Source: JAMIFV01 sp035906055 (lineage in GTDB: Bacteria > Pseudomonadota > Alphaproteobacteria > Rickettsiales > JABCZZ01). From it: a DNA stretch of 35,186 nt. The notes beneath the pieces are model-generated. The model saw nothing but the letters and a program-made list of their open reading frames with translations. It was not told the origin of the DNA and made no database searches. Position numbers and translations under genes: made by a program. This document shows, piece by piece, positions 6,915-13,589 of the stretch (position 1 is the first letter of the stretch; every line of letters begins with the position of its first letter). The stretch spans positions 1-35,186 of the forward strand of contig JAMIFV010000036.1 of NCBI GenBank assembly GCA_035906055.1, written 5' to 3'.

Positions 6915-8198
6915 ATGCGAAACAATAAGAAGGCAGATGTGGCTGATACGACTGAGCACCTCATGGCGGAACTGGCTGCCGATGCGCGCGCTGCCGTGGC
7001 GCTACTGGCGCAGGCAAAACAACAAGCCAAAACCCTCGCCCTGAAAGAGGCGGCCAAGGCCATGCGTGCAGACATGGATAAAATCCTTATTGCGAATCAT
7101 AAGGATATGGACGCAGCGCGTGCAACAGGCATGAACAAGGCGATGCTTGACCGGCTGGAGCTCACCCCCAAACGCATCGAAGCGATGGCGGCATCACTTG
7201 CTGATATCGCCAGGCTGCCCGACCCTGTGGGCAAGACCCTTGCCAGCTTCAAGCGCCCCAATGGCCTTATAATAGAGCGCCGTTCTGTGCCCCTTGGCGT
7301 CATCGGCATTATCTATGAGTCACGCCCCAACGTTACGGCGGACGCAGGCGCGTTATGCATCAAATCCGGCAACGCGGTTATCCTGCGCGGCGGTTCCGAC
7401 AGTTTCCACTCCTCGCAGGCGATTGCCGCCTGCATCCGCAAGGGGCTGAAAGCCGCCAGACTGCCTGAAGCAGCCGTGCAACTCGTGCCCACTACCGACC
7501 GCGCAGCCGTTGGCCATATGCTCACGATGACCGGGCGGATCGACATCATCATCCCCCGCGGCGGCAAAAGCCTCACCGAGCGCGTGATGAAGGAAAGCCG
7601 CGTGCCCACGCTGCTGCATCTGGACGGCAACTGCCACACTTATGTGCACAGCAAGGCCGATGCGAAAATGGCCGTGAAGGTCATCCTCAATGCCAAAATG
7701 CGCCGCACCGGCGTGTGCGGTGCCACCGAGTCTGTTGTCATCGACAAGGCCGTATTACATATGCTGCCCTCTATAGTGGATGCGCTCACCAAAGCAGGCT
7801 GCGAAGTGCGCGGCGACGCCGCCGCGCGCAAGGCGGACAAGCGCATCGGCGCTGCCAGCGAGGACGACTGGGGCACGGAATACCTTGATGCAATCATATC
7901 GGTAAAGACCGTATCGGGCCTTGAAGAGGCTATCGCCCATATCAACCGTTATGGCTCGCACCATACCGACGCCATTATTACCAGGGACGCCAAAGCAGCC
8001 GCCACGTTCCATGACGCTGTAGACTCGGCCATCGTGCTGCATAACGCCTCCACCCAGTTCGCCGACGGCGGCGAATTCGGCTTTGGCGCGGAGATCGGCA
8101 TCGCCACCGGCCGCCTGCATGCGCGCGGCCCCGTGGGCGTGGAGCAGCTCACTACGTATAAATATGTCATCAAAGGCAAAGGCCAGATAAGGCCATGA
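6915..8198 (+). CDS. proA: Gamma-glutamyl phosphate reductase
   Basis: ProA uses NADPH to reduce gamma-glutamyl phosphate to glutamate-5-semialdehyde, the second proline step after ProB. At 427 residues it is full length. It shows the aldehyde-dehydrogenase fold motifs VPLGVIGIIYESRPNVT (126-141), GNAVILRGGSDSFHS and the catalytic Cys268 in RRTGVCGATE. The ATG at 6915 is used; an in-frame ATG at codon 17 is an alternative, and neither has a strong binding site. It starts a plus-strand pair with nadD. The TGA is directly abutted by a heptamer repeat. Confidence 0.96.
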   Translation: MRNNKKADVADTTEHLMAELAADARAAVALLAQAKQQAKTLALKEAAKAMRADMDKILIANHKDMDAARATGMNKAMLDRLELTPKRIEAMAASLADIARLPDPVGKTLASFKRPNGLIIERRSVPLGVIGIIYESRPNVTADAGALCIKSGNAVILRGGSDSFHSSQAIAACIRKGLKAARLPEAAVQLVPTTDRAAVGHMLTMTGRIDIIIPRGGKSLTERVMKESRVPTLLHLDGNCHTYVHSKADAKMAVKVILNAKMRRTGVCGATESVVIDKAVLHMLPSIVDALTKAGCEVRGDAAARKADKRIGAASEDDWGTEYLDAIISVKTVSGLEEAIAHINRYGSHHTDAIITRDAKAAATFHDAVDSAIVLHNASTQFADGGEFGFGAEIGIATGRLHARGPVGVEQLTTYKYVIKGKGQIRP

Positions 8199-8272
8199 GT
8201 TGCAAGTTGCAGGTTGCAAGTTGCAGGCAATCGCGTTAACTGACTTGCAACATGCAACCTGCAACCCGCAAC
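8199..8272. repeat. Inverted heptamer repeat (GTTGCAR) between proA and nadD
   Basis: Four tandem heptamers, GTTGCAA/GTTGCAG alternating, occupy 8199-8226 and begin at the base after the proA stop. After an 18-nt spacer an inverted, less regular array (TGCAACATGCAACC, then CGCAACC) fills 8244-8272. The 28-nt forward array is identical to the one at 12122-12149. The right arm contains the nadD start codon. Confidence 0.9.
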
Positions 8273-8845
8273 CCTCTTCGTATCGGTCTGCTTGGCGGCT
8301 CTTTCAACCCCGCCCACGCGGGCCATCTGCATGTAAGCCTGGAAGCGATGAAACGGCTGCAGCTCGATTACGTCTGGTGGCTGGTATCGCCGCAGAACCC
8401 GCTCAAACCCACAAAAGGCATGGCCGCGTATGAAAAGCGCTTCGCGTCCGCGCTCGCTATTACCAAAGGCTACCACCGCATTAAAGTAAGCGACTTTGAG
8501 CAGCAGCACGGGCTGCATTATACCCATGCCACCCTTAGCGCCATCAAGGCCAGAAACCCTGGCGTGCAATTCGTCTGGCTCATGGGGGCGGACAACCTCG
8601 CCGGGTTCCACCGCTGGCAGCACTGGAAAGACATCATCGATATCGCACCGGTGGCGATATTCGACCGCGCGCCCTTCTCGCACACGGCGCTGCGCAAAAA
8701 GGCAGCCATTGCGTTTAAAGGACGCCGCCTGCCGGAATGCGACATCGCATCGCTTGCCAAGCGAAAAGGCAAATGGGTTTACGTGCTCATGCGCCGCCAT
8801 GCAGCGTCTTCCACGGCGTTGCGCGCGGCGGGTAATGTGCTCTGA
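8252..8845 (+). CDS. nadD: Nicotinate-nucleotide adenylyltransferase
   Basis: NadD joins nicotinate mononucleotide with ATP to form deamido-NAD in NAD synthesis. Residues 10-25 (RIGLLGGSFNPAHAGH) are the nucleotidyltransferase signature with the HxGH-type motif. VWLMGADNLAGFHRW and the C-terminal SSTALR (ISSTxxR motif) complete the family pattern. Length is 197 residues. The only plausible start is the ATG at 8252, inside the heptamer repeat. The first eight residues (MQPATRNP) are therefore repeat-encoded and precede the usual family N-terminus. It is the second gene after proA and converges on leuA with a 24-bp gap and no terminator hairpin. Confidence 0.93.
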   Translation: MQPATRNPLRIGLLGGSFNPAHAGHLHVSLEAMKRLQLDYVWWLVSPQNPLKPTKGMAAYEKRFASALAITKGYHRIKVSDFEQQHGLHYTHATLSAIKARNPGVQFVWLMGADNLAGFHRWQHWKDIIDIAPVAIFDRAPFSHTALRKKAAIAFKGRRLPECDIASLAKRKGKWVYVLMRRHAASSTALRAAGNVL

Positions 8846-8869
8846 AATTTAGCGGCAATTATGCCCAGC

Positions 8870-10408
8870 CTACCCGGCCAATAGCCCTTCCACATCCTTG
8901 CGGCCTGCCCTCAGGCGGCACAGCGCATCCACATAGGCCTTGGCGGAAGCAACGAGCGTATCCGTATCCGCGCCGTGGCCGTTGATGACACGCTCGCCGT
9001 CGGCAAGGCGCACGGTCACTTCAGCCTGCGCGTCGGTGCCCTGCGTTACACCATGCACCTGATACAGCTTGAGGCTCGCCGTGTGCGGCACCAGCGTGCG
9101 GATGGCCTTGAAGGTCGCATCCACCGAACCGACACCCTGCACTTTGGCTTTACGCTCCTGCCCTTCCACATTCAGCGTGAGTTCGGCGGTTTGTTCCCCC
9201 ACCGTGCCGCACACTACCTGCAGCGCCACGAACTTGATGGGATCGTTGGCTTCCACCGCACGCGCATCGATGAGCGCCATGATGTCTTCGTCGTAAATTT
9301 CCTTTTTCTTGTCGGCGAGGTCCTTGAACTTGGCGAAGGCTTCTTCAATGGCATTGTCGCCCAGTTCAAAACCGAGGCTTTTTACCTTGTCCTTGAACGC
9401 ATGGCGGCCTGAATGCTTGCCCATCACGAGGTTGGAGCGCGTGAGGCCGATCGATTCCGGCGTCATGATCTCATAGGTGCCTGCATGTTTGAGCATGCCG
9501 TCCTGATGGATGCCGGACTCATGCGCGAACGCATTGGCCCCCACGATGGCCTTGTTGTTCTGCACCTGCTGGCCGGTGACCGAGGTCACAAGGCGTGAAA
9601 GGCGCATGATATGCTCGGTCCTGATGTTGGTTTTGTAGGGGTAAAGGTCTTTGCGCGTGGCAAGGGTCATCACCACCTCCTCCAGCGCCGTGTTGCCCGC
9701 GCGCTCGCCGATACCGTTGATCGTGCATTCGATCTGGCGCGCGCCCGCCTGCACGGCCGCCAGCGAATTGGCCGTGGCAAGGCCGAGGTCGTTCTGGCAA
9801 TGGGTGGAGATGACGGCCTTATCAATGTTAGGCACATTGTTCTTCAGCGCCTTGATGAGCGTGTAATATTCTTCCGGCACCGTGTAGCCCACCGTGTCAG
9901 GAATATTCACCGTGGTGGCACCTGCTTTAATGGCCACCTCCACTGCCTTGCACAGATACTCCGTGCGCGTGCGGGTGGCATCCATTGCCGACCATTCCAC
10001 ATTGTCAGTGAATTTACGCGCGAGCTTCACGGTGTTGGAAATAAGCTCCAGCACTTCGTCCTCGCTCATGCGGAACTGGTACTTCAGATGAATTTCACTC
10101 GTGGACATGAATGTATGGATGCGCGACTGCTTTGCGGGTTTTAGCGCTTCCGCCGCTCGTTCGATATCCGCCGTCTTGGCACGCGCCAGTGAGCAGACCA
10201 CCGAATGTTTGATGCGCCTGGCGATGGCATGCACGGCTTCAAAGTCACCGTTGCTGGCCATGGCGAACCCGGCTTCGATAACATCCACCCCCATCGCGTC
10301 CAGCGCGTCGGCCACCAGCAGCTTTTCCTCAAGATTCATGGAATTGCCGGGCGATTGCTCGCCATCGCGTAAGGTGGTGTCAAAAATGATGATGCGGTCT
10401 TGGGTCAT
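8870..10408 (-). CDS. leuA: 2-isopropylmalate synthase
   Basis: LeuA condenses acetyl-CoA with 2-oxoisovalerate, the committed step of leucine synthesis. The TIM-barrel start IIIFDTTLRDGEQSPG (residues 5-20) carries the metal and substrate residues. STHCQNDLG and NGIGERAGN are the other active-site blocks. The C-terminal ~130 residues form the leucine-binding regulatory domain. The ATG at 10408 follows AAGGA and gives 512 residues; the frame open to 10432 is rejected on this basis. A GIY-YIG cassette ends only 20 nt upstream, so the leuA leader has been interrupted or replaced by that insertion. Leucine feedback is expected from the domain, and no leader-peptide attenuator is visible. Confidence 0.96.
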   Translation of the reverse strand: MTQDRIIIFDTTLRDGEQSPGNSMNLEEKLLVADALDAMGVDVIEAGFAMASNGDFEAVHAIARRIKHSVVCSLARAKTADIERAAEALKPAKQSRIHTFMSTSEIHLKYQFRMSEDEVLELISNTVKLARKFTDNVEWSAMDATRTRTEYLCKAVEVAIKAGATTVNIPDTVGYTVPEEYYTLIKALKNNVPNIDKAVISTHCQNDLGLATANSLAAVQAGARQIECTINGIGERAGNTALEEVVMTLATRKDLYPYKTNIRTEHIMRLSRLVTSVTGQQVQNNKAIVGANAFAHESGIHQDGMLKHAGTYEIMTPESIGLTRSNLVMGKHSGRHAFKDKVKSLGFELGDNAIEEAFAKFKDLADKKKEIYDEDIMALIDARAVEANDPIKFVALQVVCGTVGEQTAELTLNVEGQERKAKVQGVGSVDATFKAIRTLVPHTASLKLYQVHGVTQGTDAQAEVTVRLADGERVINGHGADTDTLVASAKAYVDALCRLRAGRKDVEGLLAG

Positions 10409-10426
10409 TGATCTTTCCTTTTCTAG

Positions 10427-10784
10427 TGTCACCCCGCACTTGTTGCGGGGTCTCCTGCCATTTGAGGGTATAAATCATTCCATTGAGGATTCATTCTCGC
10501 AATAGCGTCATATTTAAATTCTCGTTTCCATTTCTTTATCAACTTCTCGCGGTGCAGTGCTGCCTGTATATCTGAAGTTTCCTCGAAATACACCAGTTTA
10601 TGCATGTTATACTTTTGCGTAAACCCTTCAATCAATTGCATCTTATGCTCGTAAATACGGCGCAAAAGATCATTGGTAACACCGGTGTAAAATACCGTGC
10701 GATGGGTATTGGTAAGTATATAAACATAATAGTTTTTCTGCATAAACTTACGGATGGAGCCCCCGCAACAAGTGCGGGGTGACA
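10427..10784. repeat. 358-bp inverted-repeat cassette around the GIY-YIG gene
   Basis: The arms at 10427-10455 and 10756-10784 are inverted 29-mers with 28 matching positions. Each arm is itself a small palindrome (CCCCGC and GCGGGG around ACTTGTT). The enclosed gene takes its stop codon and last eight residues from the left arm. No target duplication was found by eye. Confidence 0.85.
10429..10743 (-). CDS. Small GIY-YIG nuclease domain protein
   Basis: This 104-residue single-domain protein belongs to the stand-alone GIY-YIG family, often misnamed as an excinuclease subunit C. The two signature strands appear as YYVYIL (residues 5-10) and FYTGVTN (18-24). The conserved Arg (28/29) and His33 lie in LLRRIYEHK, and the catalytic Glu is in REKLIKKWKR. 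The ATG at 10743 matches the family; the longer frame to 10785 would be translated from the repeat arm. The C-terminal GDPATSAG and TGA are encoded by the inverted repeat. The biological role of these small nucleases is unsettled. Here it forms a mobile-looking cassette in front of leuA. Confidence 0.87.
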   Translation of the reverse strand: MQKNYYVYILTNTHRTVFYTGVTNDLLRRIYEHKMQLIEGFTQKYNMHKLVYFEETSDIQAALHREKLIKKWKREFKYDAIARMNPQWNDLYPQMAGDPATSAG

Positions 10785-10930
10785 AGAGAAATAGAAATCA
10801 GAAATAAAGGGTAAAAATGAACAATGCGCTGCGTTAGCGCAGTCGCAGGCAAAGTTGCAGGGCAAAAGATGCGGGGGTCATGTTCATGTGCCTAACTTAA
10901 AAGCTATAGCACCTTTTGTAAAGCTACAAA

Positions 10931-10952
10931 AAAGGGCGCCGAAGCGCCCTTT
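10931..10952 (-). terminator. Terminator downstream of ilvC
   Basis: A 9-bp stem AAAGGGCGC/GCGCCCTTT has a TTCG tetraloop on the minus strand and a T6 run after it (10933-10928). It lies about 130 bp after the ilvC stop, beyond a repeat element. It is symmetric enough to act in both directions. Confidence 0.8.
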
Positions 10953-10963
10953 TCTAAATAGCT

Positions 10964-11083
10964 GTCATTCCCGCGGAAGCCGGAATCCAGTTCTTGTTTA
11001 CACCAGACCAGTTGCACGAGACCCCGGCCTACGCCGGGGTGACAGATTTCCAGGACGCGAGCAAAGCTCGCGGGAAATCTGTC
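10964..11083. repeat. Inverted-repeat element and long hairpin at the ilvC 3' end
   Basis: GTCATTCCCGCGGAAGCC-type sequence at 10964-10990 faces an inverted, diverged copy ending in GCCGGGGTGACAG at 11018-11045. Next to it, 11041-11083 folds into a hairpin: 11 bp (11041-11051 with 11073-11083) plus 7 bp (11056-11062 with 11066-11072), with a 4-nt bulge and an AAA loop. The ilvC stop codon (11084-11082) sits at its edge. There is no T-tract, so it is not a classic terminator. Confidence 0.75.
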
Positions 11084-12101
11084 AATTCTTTGCCTTATCG
11101 ACCAATTTGTTCTTAGCAATCCATGGCATCATCTTGCGCAGCTTGCCGCCCACTTCTTCAATGGGGTGTTCAGCATTGATGCGGCGGGTAGCCTTGAAGC
11201 TCGGCTTACCGGCTGCGTTTTCCAGCATCCAGTCACGTGCGAAGCGGCCGGACTGGATATCTTCCAGCACGCGCTTCATTTCGGCTTTGGTTTCCGCGGT
11301 GATGATGCACGGGCCGGTCTTGTAGTCGCCATATTCAGCGGTGTTGGACACGGAATAACGCATGTTGGCGAGGCCGCCTTCATAAATGAGATCTACGATC
11401 AGCTTGGTCTCGTGCAGGCATTCGAAATACGCCATTTCGGGAGCGTAGCCCGCTTCCACCAGCGTTTCAAAACCGGCCTTGATAAGCTCGGAGATGCCGC
11501 CGCAGAGCACGGCCTGTTCGCCGAACAGGTCGGTTTCGCATTCTTCGCGGAACGAGGTTTCAATGATGCCCGAGCGGCCGCCGCCGATGGCGGAAGCATA
11601 GGAAAGCGCAACGTCGTGCGCGTTGCCGGATGCATCCTGATGGATAGCGATGAGGCAGGGAACGCCGCCGCCCTTCTGGTATTCGCCGCGTACCGTGTGG
11701 CCGGGGCCTTTCGGGGCGATCATGATCACGTCCATGTCCTTCTTCGCTTCGATGAGCTGGAAGTGGATGTTGAAGCCGTGAGCGAAAGCAAGGGTCGCGC
11801 CCTTTTTGAGGTTCGGCGCAATCTCCTTGGTGTAGAGTTCGGCCTGTGTTTCATCAGGGGTCAGGATCATGATCACGTCCGCCCATGCGGCCGCTTCTGC
11901 CGGGGTCACCACGTCAAAACCGGCCTTCTTGGCTTTTTCGATGGATTTGGAGCCGAACTGCAGCGCCACTTTTACATTCTTCACACCGGAATCCTTGAGG
12001 TTCGCGGCATGGGCATGGCCCTGGCTGCCATAGCCGATGATGGCTACTTTCTTGCCCTTGATAAGTTTAACGTCGGCATCACGATCATAATAAACACGCA
12101 T
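11082..12101 (-). CDS. ilvC: Ketol-acid reductoisomerase (class I)
   Basis: IlvC isomerises and reduces acetolactate or acetohydroxybutyrate with NADPH in valine and isoleucine synthesis. The Rossmann motif VAIIGYGSQGHAHA lies near residue 20. MIAPKGPGHTVRGEYQKG and the helical knotted domain with ETDLFGEQAVLCGG and ECLHETKLIVDLIYEGG follow, which is the short class I form (339 residues). The ATG at 12101 with AAGGAG upstream is chosen; the frame open to 12128 enters repeat sequence. It belongs to the ilvB-ilvN-ilvC run, but an S23 cassette separates it from ilvN. Confidence 0.97.
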   Translation of the reverse strand: MRVYYDRDADVKLIKGKKVAIIGYGSQGHAHAANLKDSGVKNVKVALQFGSKSIEKAKKAGFDVVTPAEAAAWADVIMILTPDETQAELYTKEIAPNLKKGATLAFAHGFNIHFQLIEAKKDMDVIMIAPKGPGHTVRGEYQKGGGVPCLIAIHQDASGNAHDVALSYASAIGGGRSGIIETSFREECETDLFGEQAVLCGGISELIKAGFETLVEAGYAPEMAYFECLHETKLIVDLIYEGGLANMRYSVSNTAEYGDYKTGPCIITAETKAEMKRVLEDIQSGRFARDWMLENAAGKPSFKATRRINAEHPIEEVGGKLRKMMPWIAKNKLVDKAKN

Positions 12102-12111
12102 CTTATTCTCC

Positions 12112-12513
12112 TTAGTTTTGAGTTGCAAGTTGCAGGTTGCAAGTTGCAGGTTTGGTTATGCTTTTATTGAGTGCAGCCAGCATTCGTTCAATGCTCGTAG
12201 CTTCCAATAAAAGCGGTTCGGCAATCTCGTCGGTTAGTAAGCCTATACGTCCAGCAATAATCAATTGCGTCTTAAGCTCAGCTACCGAGCCTGAAGCAAT
12301 ACCTAAAAATTGAGAAAACTCTTTGGAGCCATTGCGCGCGCTCCCTTCTGCAATATTGGAAGCAATCGAAACGGAACAACGGCGCATCTGCGATGTCATG
12401 CCATACGTCTCCTCCTTGGGAAATCGTTTCGTAAGCTGGTAAATATTTGCAGCCAGATCAATTGCTTTCTGCCAGACCTGCAAATCTTCATATCCTCTGT
12501 TAAATTTTGTCAT
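12112..12513 (-). CDS. Four-helix-bundle protein, S23/IVP family
   Basis: This 133-residue protein has the S23 family hallmarks: YEDLQVWQKAIDLA (residues 8-21), then FPKEETYGMTSQMRRCSVSI and SNIAEGSARNGSKEF. Relatives are encoded in 23S rRNA intervening sequences or stand alone, and the fold is shared with the Avd protein of diversity-generating retroelements. No rRNA, reverse transcriptase or variable repeat is present here, so its role is unknown. The last ~12 residues (PATCNLQLAT and QN) come from the heptamer repeat. The sequence before the ATG at 12513, including a weak AGGTT, is also repeat. It sits between ilvN and ilvC on the same strand and is probably cotranscribed with them. Confidence 0.88.
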   Translation of the reverse strand: MTKFNRGYEDLQVWQKAIDLAANIYQLTKRFPKEETYGMTSQMRRCSVSIASNIAEGSARNGSKEFSQFLGIASGSVAELKTQLIIAGRIGLLTDEIAEPLLLEATSIERMLAALNKSITKPATCNLQLATQN

Positions 12514-12550
12514 ATATAACCTGCAACATGCAACTTGCTACCTGCAACCT
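12122..12550. repeat. Heptamer inverted repeats bounding the S23 gene
   Basis: A left array of four heptamers (GTTGCAA/GTTGCAG) lies at 12122-12149. An inverted right array (CTGCAACATGCAACTTGC, then CTGCAACC) lies at 12519-12550 and ends at the base before the ilvN stop codon. The left array is identical in its 28 nt to 8199-8226. Together they define a cassette of about 430 bp placed exactly between ilvN and the ilvC ribosome binding site. Confidence 0.88.
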
Positions 12551-13093
12551 CTATGACTTCTTCTTTTTGCTGGCACGGGCAATGGCCACCACACCGGAGC
12601 GCACCATTTCCGTCATGCCAAGCGGGCGCATGCAGTCGATGAATTCGTCGATTTCCTCGCTCGTGCCGGTCACTTCAAAGATAAAGCTCTCCGCTGCCGC
12701 GAACACGGTACGCGCATGGAAAGCTTCGGCAATCTTCAATGTTTCAAGACGCTGCTCGCCGGTTCCCTTCACGGTCACCAGCGCAAGTTCGCGTTCAATA
12801 TGCGGGCCTTCCACGGTGAGGTCGTTCACACTGTGCACGGGCACCATGCGTTCAAGCTGGCGCTTGATCTGCTCGATCACCATTTCGCTGCCCGATGTCA
12901 CCACCGTGATACGCGAGAGATTCTTTTCATGATCCACCTCGGCCACGGTAAGGCTTTCAATGTTATAGCCGCGGCCTGAGAACAGGCCGATAACGCGCGC
13001 CAGAAGGCCGAACTCGTTATCCACGATCACCGCCAGCGTATGACGCGATTCCAGTGCCTCGCCTTCAGGAATGTCGTATACGATATCGCTCAT
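12551..13093 (-). CDS. ilvN: Acetolactate synthase small (regulatory) subunit
   Basis: This 180-residue protein has an N-terminal ACT domain (residues 18-90: HTLAVIVDNEFGLLARVIGLFSGRGYNIESLTV) followed by the second domain of IlvH-type subunits. It binds valine and activates and feedback-regulates IlvB. The length and the PLGMTEMVRSGVVAIAR end are normal. The ATG at 13093 lies just after an unknown gene that separates it from ilvB. Confidence 0.95.
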   Translation of the reverse strand: MSDIVYDIPEGEALESRHTLAVIVDNEFGLLARVIGLFSGRGYNIESLTVAEVDHEKNLSRITVVTSGSEMVIEQIKRQLERMVPVHSVNDLTVEGPHIERELALVTVKGTGEQRLETLKIAEAFHARTVFAAAESFIFEVTGTSEEIDEFIDCMRPLGMTEMVRSGVVAIARASKKKKS

Positions 13094-13095
13094 TA

Positions 13096-13587
13096 TTATC
13101 TCCCCCCACGACGGCCACGACCGGATTCCACAGCCTGCAGATTACCCAGCCCAAGCCGTTCTGCTACCGCATCAAGCGTATTCTGGGCACATGCGCCCAG
13201 TTCGTTGCCTTCATTAAATACCGCGCGTGCGGAGGAAAACGCACGCGTGGCGGATTCTTTCAGCGGCATTTCCGCTTTGCCTCCGGCGGCATGCGCCAGT
13301 TTGCGTATTTCCGGTTCCAGCTGGGTATGCAACACGCGATTGGCATTACGTACGCCATCAGGCGACCTAAAACGTTCCGCCAGATGATCCTTGCCGTAGC
13401 CGCGCAGGCTCGGTTCAGACGCTGCCGCCACCACTCCTTCGAGTATGGCGAAGGGATTAGAACTATCCAGCCTGCCGCCGCGCTCACTGATGAACGGCAA
13501 CTTTTTCACTTGCACCGGCCTTTCCCCGAGGCCAGCAATGTCCTTGAGGCTTATTCTTGCCGATGCAATAGCGTGCGCGTAACCCAT
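13096..13587 (-). CDS. Unknown protein within the ilvB-ilvN operon
   Basis: This 163-residue open frame fills the gap between ilvB and ilvN with 2-nt spacers on both sides (ilvB TAG at 13592-13590, this ATG at 13587; its stop at 13096, ilvN ATG at 13093). An AGGTG lies before the ATG. The tight packing is why I accept it as a gene. The product is basic, soluble and probably helical, ends in a GRGRRGGR tail, and has no signal peptide or transmembrane segment. I recognise no family. ilvB and ilvN are normally adjacent, so it could be a lineage-specific partner or regulator, but that is a guess from position only. Confidence 0.68.
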   Translation of the reverse strand: MGYAHAIASARISLKDIAGLGERPVQVKKLPFISERGGRLDSSNPFAILEGVVAAASEPSLRGYGKDHLAERFRSPDGVRNANRVLHTQLEPEIRKLAHAAGGKAEMPLKESATRAFSSARAVFNEGNELGACAQNTLDAVAERLGLGNLQAVESGRGRRGGR

Positions 13588-13589
13588 GC

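Noticed and set aside
8199..8272. Possible CRISPR array
   Set aside because: Units are 7 nt, contiguous and partly inverted; there are no spacers of 30 nt and no cas genes in the window.
12112..12513. Diversity-generating retroelement (because S23 resembles Avd)
   Set aside because: No reverse transcriptase, template repeat or variable repeat is present in the window.
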